This document shows positions 34,614-43,011 of a DNA stretch of 64,000 bases, one piece after another. Origin of the DNA: Pseudonocardia sp. EC080619-01 (GTDB lineage Bacteria > Actinomycetota > Actinomycetes > Mycobacteriales > Pseudonocardiaceae); contig NZ_CP012184.1 in assembly GCF_001420995.1 (NCBI RefSeq), positions 5,378,501 through 5,442,500 on the forward strand. The letters run 5' to 3'. Both the position numbers and the translations under genes were made by a program. Below the pieces are notes generated by a model that made no database searches, was not told the DNA's origin, and saw only the letters and a list, made by a program, of their open reading frames with translations. Every line of letters begins with the position of its first letter. Position 1 is the first letter of the stretch.

Positions 34614-35237
34614 TCAGGCCGCGTCGGCCCGAGGTGCGCGGAGGGTGAGCGGCATGAGGTCGTGCACCTCGGCCCGGAGCACGTCGAGCGCCTCCTGCTC
34701 GTGCCCGGCGAGGTAGCCCAGCACGGCCTGCTGGAACACGCCGTCGAACATCCCGTACGCGGTGTGCGGGGTGAGCGCGGTGCCGGAGCCGGCCAGCTCG
34801 GCGTAGCGGGTGACGACCCGCCAGACCATGTCCTCGAGCGTCCGGTCGATCTGCTGGACGGCCTCCCGCAGGCCCTCCTCGAACATGCTCTGAGAGCGCA
34901 GGTCGTACCAGAGGCGGTGCATGGGTGCCTCATCGACGATCGTCTGGCGCAGCGTGTCGGCGAAGGCGGCGACCAGGCCGTCGGCGGTGGTCGAGCCGGC
35001 GACCGCGCCGTCGTAGCGGGTCACGCAGACGGCTTTGTACTGCCGGACGCAGTACACGATCAGGTCCAGCTTGTCGCCGAAGTAGTAGTGCACGACGCCG
35101 TGGCTGAAGGGGGAGTTGTTCGCGATCTCCCGCAGCGACGACCGGGCGAAACCCAGCTCGCCGAGCGTGCGCAGCGCCGAGTCCGCGAGCGCCCTGCGGC
35201 GTGCGTCGTGCTTGTCGATCGGATTGGCCCGCGCCAT
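34614..35237 (-). CDS. TetR-family regulator
   Basis: A 207-residue regulator with an N-terminal helix-turn-helix (SSLREIANNSPFSHGVVHYYFGDKLDL, about residues 33-59) and a long helical domain. Segments such as VRQYKAVCVTRYDGAV and SQSMFEEGLREAVQQIDRTLE resemble TetR_C domains of fatty-acid-type regulators. The ATG at 35237 follows GAGGGGCGG; an upstream start would add random residues. It is divergent from the SDR / acyl-CoA synthetase / LLM operon across three evenly spaced dyads and is the obvious regulator of that operon. A CoA-thioester effector would fit the regulated synthetase. Confidence 0.9.
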   Translation of the reverse strand: MARANPIDKHDARRRALADSALRTLGELGFARSSLREIANNSPFSHGVVHYYFGDKLDLIVYCVRQYKAVCVTRYDGAVAGSTTADGLVAAFADTLRQTIVDEAPMHRLWYDLRSQSMFEEGLREAVQQIDRTLEDMVWRVVTRYAELAGSGTALTPHTAYGMFDGVFQQAVLGYLAGHEQEALDVLRAEVHDLMPLTLRAPRADAA

Positions 35238-35289
35238 GCCACCGCCCCTCGTCCCCGGTCGTCCGGATCGCCACCCTAACCGATCCTCG

Positions 35290-35346
35290 TGACGGATGGT
35301 CACCAAAATCTGGACGACTGGTCAGCGATATCTTGACAGTCGGTCA
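35290..35346. promoter_or_regulatory. Three TGAC-N5-GTCA dyads at 22-bp period
   Basis: Copies lie at 35290-35302 (perfect), 35312-35324 (GGAC in the left arm, one mismatch) and 35334-35346 (perfect). Their centres are exactly 22 bp apart, about two helical turns, so bound dimers would line up on one face. The array sits between the divergent TetR gene (start 35237) and SDR gene (start 35396). A TTGACA overlaps the last copy at 35333-35338 and may be a -35 box, which would make binding there repressive. Confidence 0.75.
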
Positions 35347-35395
35347 GAGTTTCCACGAGGGTGTGGCTCCCATCACCGCCGATGAAGGAGTGCCA

Positions 35396-36190
35396 GTGAC
35401 TCAGATCGACCTGACCGGACGCACCGTGCTCGTGACCGGGGGCGCGCAGGGCCTCGGTGAGGGGATGGCCCGCGCACTGGCCGACTCCGGGGCCTCGGTC
35501 GTCGTCGCCGACATCCAGGACGATCTCGCGACCAAGCTCGCCGAGTCGCTCGGCGAGCGGCACGGTTCCGTGCACCTGGACGTCACCGACGACGGGTCGT
35601 GGTCCGCCGCGGTCGCCTCCACCGTGGACCGGTTCGGCGGGCTGGACGTGGTCGTCAACAACGCCGGTCTCGAGGTCACCCAGCTCCTGGTCGACACCGA
35701 CCCGGGCGACGTGCGGGCCATGCTCGAGGTCAACATGCTCGGCACGATGCTGGGGATCAAGCACGCGTTCCGCGCCATGCGCCCGGGCGGTGCGGCCGGG
35801 CAGGGCGGCTCGGTGGTCAACATCGCCTCGGTCGCCGCGACCATCGCCTTCCCCGCGATCGGCGGGTACTCGGCCACCAAGTCGGGGATCGACCGGCTCA
35901 CCCGGGTCGCGGCCATGGAGTCGGGCAAGCTCGGCTACGGGGTCCGGGTCAACTGCGTCTTCCCGGGGCTCGTGCCGACGGCCATGGGCCAGAAGCTCGC
36001 CGTCGAGACCGCGGGGCTCGGGCTGTTCGAGAGCCCGGAGGCTGCCGTGGGCGCCGTCGTCGAGCTCACGCCGTCGGGCCGGCTCGGCGAGGTCACCGAC
36101 ATCGCCGACGCCGTCGCGTTCCTGGCGTCGGACGCGTCCCGCTTCGTCAACGGCGCCGGCCTGCCCGTCGACGGCGGCATGGGCATGTGA
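35396..36190 (+). CDS. Short-chain dehydrogenase/reductase
   Basis: A 264-residue classical SDR. The cofactor loop TGGAQGLG is at residues 14-21, NNAG at 88-91, and the catalytic set Ser145, Tyr158 and Lys162 in GYSATK. Asp39 in VVADI suggests NAD+ preference. The GTG at 35396 follows AAGGAG with 5-nt spacing. It probably oxidises a hydroxyl on the same substrate that the downstream ligase activates. The stop overlaps the ATG of the acyl-CoA synthetase (TGATG), so the two are coupled. Confidence 0.93.
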   Translation: MTQIDLTGRTVLVTGGAQGLGEGMARALADSGASVVVADIQDDLATKLAESLGERHGSVHLDVTDDGSWSAAVASTVDRFGGLDVVVNNAGLEVTQLLVDTDPGDVRAMLEVNMLGTMLGIKHAFRAMRPGGAAGQGGSVVNIASVAATIAFPAIGGYSATKSGIDRLTRVAAMESGKLGYGVRVNCVFPGLVPTAMGQKLAVETAGLGLFESPEAAVGAVVELTPSGRLGEVTDIADAVAFLASDASRFVNGAGLPVDGGMGM

Positions 36191-37740
36191 TGCGCCTCGT
36201 CGACCATCTCGACAAGGGGGCGTCCCTGGATCCGGGTGCGCCCTGCCTGGTCTGCGACGGCGAGGTCGCGACCTACGGCGACGTGCGGGAGCTGGGCGAC
36301 CGGGTCGCCGCGGCACTCGTCGGGCACGGTGTCGAGCCGGGGGACACGGTCGCGATCCTCTCGGCGAACGACCCGACGTCGTTCACCTGCGTGTTCGGGA
36401 TCAGCCGCGCCGGTGCCGTGTGGTGCCCGATCAACCCGCGCAACGAGGCGGGCGAGAACCGCGAGCTCCTCGAGCTCTTCGAGTGCTCGGTCCTGATCTT
36501 CCAGTCGTCGTTCGCGCCGCTCGTGGACGCGATCCGCGGTGACCTGCCGCGGCTGCGGACCCTCGTCTGCCTCGACGCCGATCCGGAGTGGGCCACCGGC
36601 TGGGCGGAGTTCCTGGCCGCGGGGGCCGACGCCGGGCCGGTCGACCGGCAGTGCCCGGACGACGTCGCGATGGTCGTCGGCACGGGCGGCACCACCGGCC
36701 GTCCCAAGGGGGTGGTGCTCACCGGGACGACCATCGAGACGATGACGGCGATCACGCTCATGAGCTACCCGTGGCCGCCGGACGGCGGGCGGCCCACCTA
36801 CCTGGCGCTGGCACCGCTCACCCACGCCGCGGGCGTGCTGTGCTTCCCGGTGCTGTGCCGCGGCGGCTCGATCGTCGTCATGCGCGCCCCCGACGTGGGC
36901 GGTTTCCTCGACCACGTCGAACGGCACCGGGTGACGCACACGTTCCTGCCGCCGACGCTGATCTACATGGTCCTCGACCACCCGTCGCTCGACGGGCGGG
37001 ACCTGTCGTCGTTGCAGTGCTTCTGGTACGGCGCCGCGCCGATGTCGGTGACCCGGCTGGAGGAGGCCCTCTCCCGGATCGGCCCGGTGATGGCGCAGCT
37101 CTTCGGCCAGACCGAGGCCCCGATGATGATCTCCACGATGGCGCCGGAGGACCACTTCGCGCCGGACGGGACGGTCGCCCGTGAGCGGCTGTCCTCGGCG
37201 GGACGGCCGTCCCCGCTGGTCACCGTCGGGATCATGACCGACGACGGCCGGCTGCTCGCCCGGGGCGAACGGGGCGAGATCGTCGTCCGCGGTTCGCTCG
37301 TCATGCGTGGCTACCTCCGGAACGAGAAGGCCACCGCGGAGGTCTCGGCGCACGGCTGGCACCACACCGGCGACATCGGCTACCTAGACGACGACGGCTT
37401 CCTGTTCATCGTCGACCGGGCGAAGGACATGGTCATCACCGGCGGGTTCAACGTCTACTCCTCCGAGGTGGAGCAGGTGCTGATGGCCCATCCCGCCGTC
37501 GCCGACTGCGCCGTCATCGGCCTTCCCGACGACAAGTGGGGCGAGCGGCTCACCGCCGTCCTCCAGGTCCGGCCCGGCAGCACGCTGGACCCGGCGGAGC
37601 TGACGTCGTTCGTGAAGACCCGCATCGGCAGCGTGAAGACGCCGAAACAGATCGAGGTCTGGGAGGACCTGCCCCGGTCGAAGATCGGGAAGGTGCTCAA
37701 GGCCGACATCAGGAAGACGTTCCTGGACGTCGCGACCTGA
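36190..37740 (+). CDS. Acyl-CoA synthetase (AMP-forming)
   Basis: A 516-residue ANL-superfamily ligase. Motif A3 reads GTGGTTGRPKGVV, A5 is GQTEAP, A7 is HTGDIGYLDDDG, A8 is DRAKDMVITGGFNVYSSEVE, and the catalytic A10 lysine is in RSKIGKVLKADI. It activates a carboxylic acid to its CoA thioester via an acyl-adenylate. The chain class (short, branched or aromatic) cannot be read safely. It is translationally coupled to the SDR and followed after 50 bp by an LLM oxidoreductase. Regulation by the adjacent TetR is likely. Confidence 0.92.
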   Translation: MRLVDHLDKGASLDPGAPCLVCDGEVATYGDVRELGDRVAAALVGHGVEPGDTVAILSANDPTSFTCVFGISRAGAVWCPINPRNEAGENRELLELFECSVLIFQSSFAPLVDAIRGDLPRLRTLVCLDADPEWATGWAEFLAAGADAGPVDRQCPDDVAMVVGTGGTTGRPKGVVLTGTTIETMTAITLMSYPWPPDGGRPTYLALAPLTHAAGVLCFPVLCRGGSIVVMRAPDVGGFLDHVERHRVTHTFLPPTLIYMVLDHPSLDGRDLSSLQCFWYGAAPMSVTRLEEALSRIGPVMAQLFGQTEAPMMISTMAPEDHFAPDGTVARERLSSAGRPSPLVTVGIMTDDGRLLARGERGEIVVRGSLVMRGYLRNEKATAEVSAHGWHHTGDIGYLDDDGFLFIVDRAKDMVITGGFNVYSSEVEQVLMAHPAVADCAVIGLPDDKWGERLTAVLQVRPGSTLDPAELTSFVKTRIGSVKTPKQIEVWEDLPRSKIGKVLKADIRKTFLDVAT

Positions 37741-37790
37741 TCCCGCTCCACCCCGGAACATCACCCCCGAACGGCGAGGAGGCCGTCTGC

Positions 37791-38789
37791 ATGAAGCTCG
37801 CTCTCTATCTCCCCAACTTCCGCGACAAGGTGACGGTCACGGAGCTGGAGGACCTGACCGCCCTCGCCGAGGACCTGGACTTCGACTCCGTCTGGACGCT
37901 CGACCGCATCGTCGTGCCGGAGGCGTCGGACCGCGGGGAGCTGCAGTACTCGTTCGGCATGATCCCCGAGATGCCCAAGGGGCTCCCGGTGTCCTCGCGC
38001 GGCGAGTGGCTGCAGGGCATGCCGCTCATCCCGTGGCTCGCGGCGAAGACGTCGACGGTGCGGATCGGGATGAGCATCATCGACACCCCGTTCCGGTCCC
38101 CGGGTGTCCTGGCGGCCGAGATGGCCACCATCGACCACCTGTCGGGCGGACGGCTGAACGTCGGCGTCGGTGCCGGGTGGATGCCCGAGGAGTTCGCGGC
38201 CTCCAGCGCGTCGCACATCTTCCCGAAGCGCAACAAGCACGTGCGCGAGACGATCGAGATCATGCAGGGCGTCTGGGGCGACGACGTCTTCGAGTACCAC
38301 GGCGAGTTCGCCGACTTCGACCGTTGCGGGTTCGGGGCGAAGCCGCTGCAGAAGCCCGGCCCGCCGATCTTCTTCAGCGGCCTGAAGGACCCGCGGCGCG
38401 CGGCCACGCGGATCAGCAGGTACGGCCTCGCGGGCTGGATCGGGATCCAGGACTCCCCGGAGGACATCACCCGCTGGCGGACCGAGATCGCTCGCGAGCT
38501 CGGTGAGATCGGCAGCGAGCGCACGGTCGACGACCTCGAGATCAGCAGCATGCTGTGGACCGTCATCACCGACACCGACGTCGACCAGTCTCCCGGCGGT
38601 AAGCTCACCAACCTCCTCGTCGGGTCCGCACGGCAGATCACGGACCGGCTCAAGGCCTACAAGGAGGCCGGGATGACGATGCCGATGTTCTGGCCGCCGT
38701 TCGCGGACGTGCCGGTCGCGAAGACGCTCGACGACCTCAAGCGGATCAAGGAGGAGATCATGCCCGAGGTCGAGGCCACGAGCACCTGA
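37791..38789 (+). CDS. LLM-class flavin/F420-dependent oxidoreductase
   Basis: A 332-residue luciferase-like TIM barrel. Family features are SVWTLDRIVVPEAS at the start, AAEMATIDHLSGGRLNVGVGAGWMPEEF, FPKRNKHVRETIEIMQGVW, and late cofactor-contacting loops. The GAGW segment is common in F420-dependent actinobacterial members. It would oxidise or reduce an intermediate of the SDR/CoA-ligase pathway. The ATG has GGCGAGGAGG upstream. A hairpin follows its stop, closing the operon. Confidence 0.9.
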   Translation: MKLALYLPNFRDKVTVTELEDLTALAEDLDFDSVWTLDRIVVPEASDRGELQYSFGMIPEMPKGLPVSSRGEWLQGMPLIPWLAAKTSTVRIGMSIIDTPFRSPGVLAAEMATIDHLSGGRLNVGVGAGWMPEEFAASSASHIFPKRNKHVRETIEIMQGVWGDDVFEYHGEFADFDRCGFGAKPLQKPGPPIFFSGLKDPRRAATRISRYGLAGWIGIQDSPEDITRWRTEIARELGEIGSERTVDDLEISSMLWTVITDTDVDQSPGGKLTNLLVGSARQITDRLKAYKEAGMTMPMFWPPFADVPVAKTLDDLKRIKEEIMPEVEATST

Positions 38790-38791
38790 CG

Positions 38792-38816
38792 GCGGCAGGG
38801 CCGACCGGCCCGCCGC
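38792..38816 (+). terminator. Hairpin terminator after the LLM gene
   Basis: GCGGCaGGGCCG at 38792-38803 pairs with CGGCCCGCCGC at 38806-38816, with one bulged A and a 2-nt loop. It begins 3 bp after the stop codon and closes the TetR-controlled operon ahead of the dormancy-like island. No T-tract is present. Confidence 0.62.
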
Positions 38817-38841
38817 GCCCGTGACCTCCGGCCCCCGGAAC

Positions 38842-38855
38842 GGGACGGTCGTCAC
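38842..38855. promoter_or_regulatory. DosR-box-like site
   Basis: GGGAC-GGTC-GTCAC differs at one arm position from the core GGGAC-N4-GTCCC of the mycobacterial DosR consensus. It lies 36 bp upstream of the DUF4389 gene. Three similar sites stand before other genes of dormancy-type families nearby (40513, 43012 and 43075). Confidence 0.5.
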
Positions 38856-38891
38856 TGGCCCCGGTTCCGCGGACGGGCGAACCGTCTGTGC

Positions 38892-39890
38892 ATGACGAAC
38901 TCGACGGATCCGGCCACCTCGGACCCGGGGTCACCGGTGCGCCTGCAGGCCCGGCTCGATCCCGTCCTGTCGCGGTGGCTCTGGCTGGTGAAATGGCTGC
39001 TGCTGGTCCCGCACATCGTGGTGCTCGCGGTGCTCGGGGCGGCGGTGTGGGTGCTGACGATCGCGGCGTTCCTCGCGATCCTGGTGACCGGCCGCTACCC
39101 GCGCGTGCTGTTCGGGTTCAACCTCGGCGTGATCCGGTGGTGGTGGCGGGTGGCCTGGTACGGCTACGGCGGCCTCGGCACGGACCGCTACCCGCGGTTC
39201 GCCCTCGACGACTCCCCGGACGACCCGGCCCGGCTCGACGTCGCCTACCCCGGCTCCCTGTCCCGCGGGCTGGTGCTGGTCAAGTGGTGGCTGCTCGCGC
39301 TGCCGCACTACGCGGTGCTGGCGTTCCTGGTGGGCGCAGGCGGGACCGGCCTGGCCCGGGCAGGGGGTGGGCTCCTGTCCCTGCTCGTGCTGTTCGTCGC
39401 GGTGCTGCTGCTGTTCACCGGGGGCTACCCGGCAGGACTGTTCGGCCTGGTCACCGGCATCGACCGGTGGGTGCTGCGGGTGGTCGCCTACGCCGGTCTG
39501 ATGACCGACGCCTACCCCCCGATGCGGATGGACCAGGGCGGGACGGATCCCGCGGGCCCGCTGCCCGGCCCGGGCACCTCGGCCCGCGCCGCCGCACCCG
39601 CGGCGACCGAGGCGGCCGCGGGCTCGACGGCCCTGCGCACCCGGCCCGGGACGACGACCGTCACGCCGGCGGCCGTGGTCCAGCCTCCCCCGACGGGCCG
39701 GTCGGTCCTGCTCGGGATCGGGGCGTGGCTGGTGCTGCTGGGCGCCGGGCTCGGCATCGGCGGCGGCACCGGGGCCACCGGCCTCGCCGCCGTGGTGGCG
39801 GCGGTCGTCGCCGGGTCCGTGGTGCTGCTCGTGGGCGTGGCACTGATCGTCGTCGGCGCGCGCCCGCTGCCCGACGGCGACCAGCGGTGA
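38892..39890 (+). CDS. DUF4389 membrane protein
   Basis: A 332-residue membrane protein with two copies of the DUF4389 module, each with a hydrophobic helix pair followed by a TGRYPRVLFGFNLGVIRWWWR-like segment (first copy about residues 28-80, second about 125-205). A proline/alanine-rich linker leads to two C-terminal helices (LLGIGAWLVLLGAGLGIGGG and VVLLVGVALIVVGA). Function unknown. In actinomycetes these proteins often lie near stress genes. Here it is the first gene of a dormancy-like island and is preceded by a DosR-box-like site. Confidence 0.85.
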   Translation: MTNSTDPATSDPGSPVRLQARLDPVLSRWLWLVKWLLLVPHIVVLAVLGAAVWVLTIAAFLAILVTGRYPRVLFGFNLGVIRWWWRVAWYGYGGLGTDRYPRFALDDSPDDPARLDVAYPGSLSRGLVLVKWWLLALPHYAVLAFLVGAGGTGLARAGGGLLSLLVLFVAVLLLFTGGYPAGLFGLVTGIDRWVLRVVAYAGLMTDAYPPMRMDQGGTDPAGPLPGPGTSARAAAPAATEAAAGSTALRTRPGTTTVTPAAVVQPPPTGRSVLLGIGAWLVLLGAGLGIGGGTGATGLAAVVAAVVAGSVVLLVGVALIVVGARPLPDGDQR

Positions 39891-39917
39891 GCCCCGGCGG
39901 CGTGGCCCGGCCCGCCG

Positions 39918-40427
39918 TCAGGGCGTGCCGGTCGTCGTCGGGGCGGGGACGAGGGTGCGCGCCCACGCCCGGGCCCGGTCAGGCTCGCCGGGACGCAGCG
40001 GGCCGTTGCCGGTGACCACGAACGACTCCGGCGGTGCCGCCGGCCGGTACCCGCGGTGGCGGAGCGCGCGGTGCGCCGACCGTGCGGCGGACCCGGGGAT
40101 CCACGGCGAGACCCGCGTGTCGGCGCAGGCGAACCGTGCGTCGCCCGGGGAGGCGGGCGGCAACCGGTCGATCCACTCGCGGATGCCGTCGGCGCCGGAC
40201 CCGCCCGCGCCCTGCCGCACGGCGTCGGCGCGGGTGGAGGGCCGGCTCATCCCGAGCGCGTGCGTGGGGCCGAGCACGACCAGCAGGTCGCCCGGGCGCA
40301 GCGGGGTGCCGGGGGAGGGCGGGTCGACGACGACGTCGCAGCCCCGCCCGCGCAGGCCGTCGGCCACCGCGTCGGCGACGGTCCGGGTGTTGCCGAACAG
40401 GGACTCGACCACGATCTGCGCGTGCAC
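39918..40427 (-). CDS. Flavodoxin-like protein
   Basis: A 169-residue protein with a flavodoxin N-terminus: QIVVESLFGNTRTVADAVADGL gives the first strand and the FMN-phosphate loop SLFGNTRT, followed by DLLVVLGPTHALGMSRPST. The C-terminal half is Arg/Pro-rich and less typical. It would carry electrons through FMN, possibly to the nearby nitroreductase-fold protein. The GTG at 40427 follows GGAGGAG with 6-nt spacing. It is divergent from the universal stress protein gene, sharing the region with the site at 40513-40526. Confidence 0.8.
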   Translation of the reverse strand: MHAQIVVESLFGNTRTVADAVADGLRGRGCDVVVDPPSPGTPLRPGDLLVVLGPTHALGMSRPSTRADAVRQGAGGSGADGIREWIDRLPPASPGDARFACADTRVSPWIPGSAARSAHRALRHRGYRPAAPPESFVVTGNGPLRPGEPDRARAWARTLVPAPTTTGTP

Positions 40428-42157
40428 GGGATGCTCCTCCCGGAGGCGGGACGGGCCCCGACGGTGGCCCCCGCCCGTCGCCGTTCCCAGTCGCGAAGGC
40501 CCTGTCGCCCGCGGGGCGATGGTCCCCACCGGGGCGGGTGGGAGTGCCGGTCACAGGACACGGCCGGAGAGCGCAGCCTGCGGACACCCCCTGCACCGAC
40601 CCACCGAGGAGACACCATGGACGCCACCGGACGGACCGGCCCGCGCCCCGACGAGATCGTCGTCGGCGTCGACGGGTCACCGACCTCCCGCACCGCCCTG
40701 ACCTGGGCGCTCGCCGAGGCTGCACGGAGCAGGAGGTGGGTGCGCGCGGTGCGGGTCTGGGACCCGACGGCGCTGTTCGCCCCGCCCGCCCCGGTCGTCG
40801 AGATGCGGTCGACCGTCCGCCACGAGGAGCAGCTCGCGCTGGAGGCCGACCTCGCGGCGGTGCTCCCGCGTGCCGGGATCCGGGTGGAGGGCGAGCTGCG
40901 GGAGGAACCCGTCGTCGACGGGCTCGTGGCCGCGTCCGCCGGAGCGGCGATGCTGGTACTCGGCAGCCACGGGCACGGGCCGGTCAGCCGGATGCTGCTC
41001 GGCTCGGTGAGCGCCGCGTGCTCCCGGCGGGCGCGGTGCCCGGTCGTGATCGTCCCCGCCCGGGCGGAGACCCCGGCCGACGCCGACGTCACCGCTGCGG
41101 GCCCGGCCGCCGAGGTGTGAGGCCGGGCCCGGTCACACGGGGGCAGTGGCTCCGAGTCCTCGGTGAGGACGTCCTCGACCGGCCGCCGGGGCGTGGGCGG
41201 GCTCGCGGTGGCCACACCCAGCCGGATCGCCGCCTGGATCCGGCGGGGCCGCCCCAGCAGGCGGTGCACGTCGGTGCGGACCGGCTCGACGTCGATCAGC
41301 TCGGACAGGAACGCCGCGGACAGGCCGTGCGCGGCCGCGGCGAGCAGCACGGACTGCAGGCCCTCACCGGCGCGGACCTCCTCGGCGGGCCCGTCGGCGT
41401 GGGTGCTGACGAACCCGAGCAGCGGCGACGACGGTGACAGGCCCTGCCCGTCGGCCGGCCGCGCGCCACCGGGCAGCCACACCGCCGACGGGGACACCGC
41501 CGGACCGCCGAGATCGGCTGCCACCCCGTCGTGCCGGTCGTCGGCCCACGACGTCCAGCGGGCCACCTCCGCCCGGAACGCGGGATCGTCCATCCGGGTC
41601 CGGTAGGCCCGCCGGGCCATCGCCCCGAGCCGGTCGGCGACCTCGGGGTCGGCGACGAGATCGAGCCAGACCCCCGCGTCGATCGCGGCCCGCCGCAGTG
41701 CGAGCCGGGCCTCGGCCGTGACCCCGCCCGGGCCGAAGTCGGTGCGCTGGGTCCGCCGGACGCCGATCGCGTCGAGCATCGCCTGCTCGGGCACGGTGGC
41801 CGGGCGTCCGCTCCCGCGGCGCACGGTGGCCATCAGCCACGGATCGGTCCGGTCCGGGTGGAGGGTCACGAACGGCCGGTGCCCGAGCCCGATCAACGCG
41901 AGCCGCAGCGTGCGCACCGCCGCCCCGCACGCGAGCCGCTGCTCGCGGCCGTCGGGATCGGCGACCCGCAACCACCGCTCGGGGTCGCGGAGCACGTCGA
42001 TCGTCCCGGAGCGCAGCCGGAACCGCCACGGCTGCGTGTTGTGCACCGACGGCGCGCGGGTCGCCGCGCCCAGCACGGCGAGGATCTCCGCCCGGTCCAG
42101 CCGCAGACCGGTCACGTGGGTGCCCAGCGGCACGTCGTCCACCTCCCGGCCGGTCAC
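40247..42157 (-). CDS. Acg-type nitroreductase-fold protein with no stop at the expected end
   Basis: The first about 335 residues (42157 to about 41150) are an Acg/Rv2032-like FMN protein: RAPSVHNTQPWRF binds flavin at the N-terminus, RRTQRTDFGPGG follows in the middle, and RLGVATASPPTPRRPVEDVL is the usual C-terminal end. No stop follows. The formal frame runs to 40247, antisense through the whole universal stress protein gene and into the flavodoxin 5' end. A stop lies one frame away at 41135-41133, so a small indel may have removed the native end. Acg proteins are dormancy-induced and thought to sequester flavin rather than reduce nitro groups. The GTG start is 1 bp after the upstream gene's stop. 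Confidence 0.75.
   Translation of the reverse strand: MTGREVDDVPLGTHVTGLRLDRAEILAVLGAATRAPSVHNTQPWRFRLRSGTIDVLRDPERWLRVADPDGREQRLACGAAVRTLRLALIGLGHRPFVTLHPDRTDPWLMATVRRGSGRPATVPEQAMLDAIGVRRTQRTDFGPGGVTAEARLALRRAAIDAGVWLDLVADPEVADRLGAMARRAYRTRMDDPAFRAEVARWTSWADDRHDGVAADLGGPAVSPSAVWLPGGARPADGQGLSPSSPLLGFVSTHADGPAEEVRAGEGLQSVLLAAAAHGLSAAFLSELIDVEPVRTDVHRLLGRPRRIQAAIRLGVATASPPTPRRPVEDVLTEDSEPLPPCDRARPHTSAAGPAAVTSASAGVSARAGTITTGHRARREHAALTEPSSIRLTGPCPWLPSTSIAAPADAATSPSTTGSSRSSPSTRIPARGSTAARSASSASCSSWRTVDRISTTGAGGANSAVGSQTRTARTHLLLRAASASAQVRAVREVGDPSTPTTISSGRGPVRPVASMVSPRWVGAGGVRRLRSPAVSCDRHSHPPRWGPSPRGRQGLRDWERRRAGATVGARPASGRSIPCTRRSWSSPCSATPGPSPTRWPTACAGGAATSSSTRPPPAPRCARATCWSCSAPRTRSG
40513..40526. 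promoter_or_regulatory. DosR-box-like site
   Basis: Read on the minus strand the site is GGGAC-CATC-GCCCC, one arm mismatch from GGGAC-N4-GTCCC. It lies in the divergent region between the flavodoxin-like gene and the universal stress protein gene, about 90 bp from each start. Confidence 0.5.
40617..41120 (+). CDS. Universal stress protein (UspA family)
   Basis: A 167-residue single-domain Usp. It begins IVVGVDGSPTSRTALTWAL and carries the nucleotide-binding motif G-2x-G-9x-G-S at residues 116-130 (GSHGH...LLGS), so ATP binding is expected. The last 25 residues are an unstructured tail. Tandem and single Usp proteins are core members of the mycobacterial DosR regulon. The ATG has CGAGGAG upstream. 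Its coding strand is fully overlapped on the opposite strand by the open 3' extension of the nitroreductase-fold gene. Confidence 0.92.
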   Translation: MDATGRTGPRPDEIVVGVDGSPTSRTALTWALAEAARSRRWVRAVRVWDPTALFAPPAPVVEMRSTVRHEEQLALEADLAAVLPRAGIRVEGELREEPVVDGLVAASAGAAMLVLGSHGHGPVSRMLLGSVSAACSRRARCPVVIVPARAETPADADVTAAGPAAEV

Positions 42158-42158
42158 C

Positions 42159-42917
42159 TCAGTGGTCGACCGCGGCCGGGCGGTCCGCGCCCGCCCAGGC
42201 GATCGCGGCCTCGACGTCGGCGTGCCGGAAGTGCCGGACGCCGGGGTGCAGCACGGTCCCGGCGACGGCCGGGGCGAGGGTGGGCAGGATCCCGTCGAGG
42301 GCGAGCGCGACCCGCCGCACCCGGCGGTGTTCCTGCATCACGAACTCGGCGTGCCGGACCAGGCCGCTCAGGTTCTCCCACCCCGGGAACGACGACGCGA
42401 CGAGCACCAGACCGGCCAGTTCGCCGTGCGCGGCGTACCAGGAGTCGATCTCCTGCCGGAGCCGGTCGAAGTCGGCGGCCCGCAACGCCCGGTCCACCCG
42501 GACGACGGCGACGCCGTCGTCGGGCCGCAGCTCCACCGAGAACCCGGCGGCCGGGAGCCCCTCGAGCCAGGCGACGGCGCGGTCCTGCTGCGACTCCGGG
42601 AACACGGCCAGCGAGTACGGTGTCAGCACGGCCGCGACCCGGCAGGCGACACGGACCGCCTCCCGGTCGCTGACGACGGCGCACCCGTCGAACAGCGGGA
42701 GTGCACGCAGGCCCAGGGTGACGTCCTCCCACATCGCGTCGGGCGTGATGCCGTCGAACGCGTCGTCGAGGACCACCAGCACGCGCAGCCGGCGGCCCGC
42801 GGCCGCTGCGGAGTCCAGCAGCGGGACGACCGCGGCCTCGTAGTCGGCCCGGGAGATGGTGCCCGACGCACGGACGCCGTCGACGCCCTCCGGCAGACCG
42901 TCGATCCTGGTGATCAT
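42159..42917 (-). CDS. Tandem SpoIIAA-like (STAS-fold) protein
   Basis: A 252-residue protein made of two SpoIIAA-like domains. The first (about 1-118) runs from ITRIDGLPEGVDGVRASGTISRADYE to PYSLAVFPESQQDRAVAWL. The second (about 130-250) has VAVVRVDRALRAADFDRLRQEID, LVLVASSFPGWENL and VRHFRHADVEAAIAWA. Single-domain members are widespread small cytosolic proteins of unknown role, perhaps lipid- or partner-binding. The ATG at 42917 follows GGGAGGGG. It shares the divergent promoter region with the Rv1733c-like gene and two DosR-box-like sites, and is coupled to the nitroreductase-fold gene. Confidence 0.85.
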   Translation of the reverse strand: MITRIDGLPEGVDGVRASGTISRADYEAAVVPLLDSAAAAGRRLRVLVVLDDAFDGITPDAMWEDVTLGLRALPLFDGCAVVSDREAVRVACRVAAVLTPYSLAVFPESQQDRAVAWLEGLPAAGFSVELRPDDGVAVVRVDRALRAADFDRLRQEIDSWYAAHGELAGLVLVASSFPGWENLSGLVRHAEFVMQEHRRVRRVALALDGILPTLAPAVAGTVLHPGVRHFRHADVEAAIAWAGADRPAAVDH

Positions 42918-43011
42918 CGGATGGTCCCCTCCCACGTTGCGTGCCCTGACGGCGCCCGACGATCCCACCCGGTGCGCGCTCCGCGACAGGCGCGAACGAC
43001 CCGTCGTGCCC

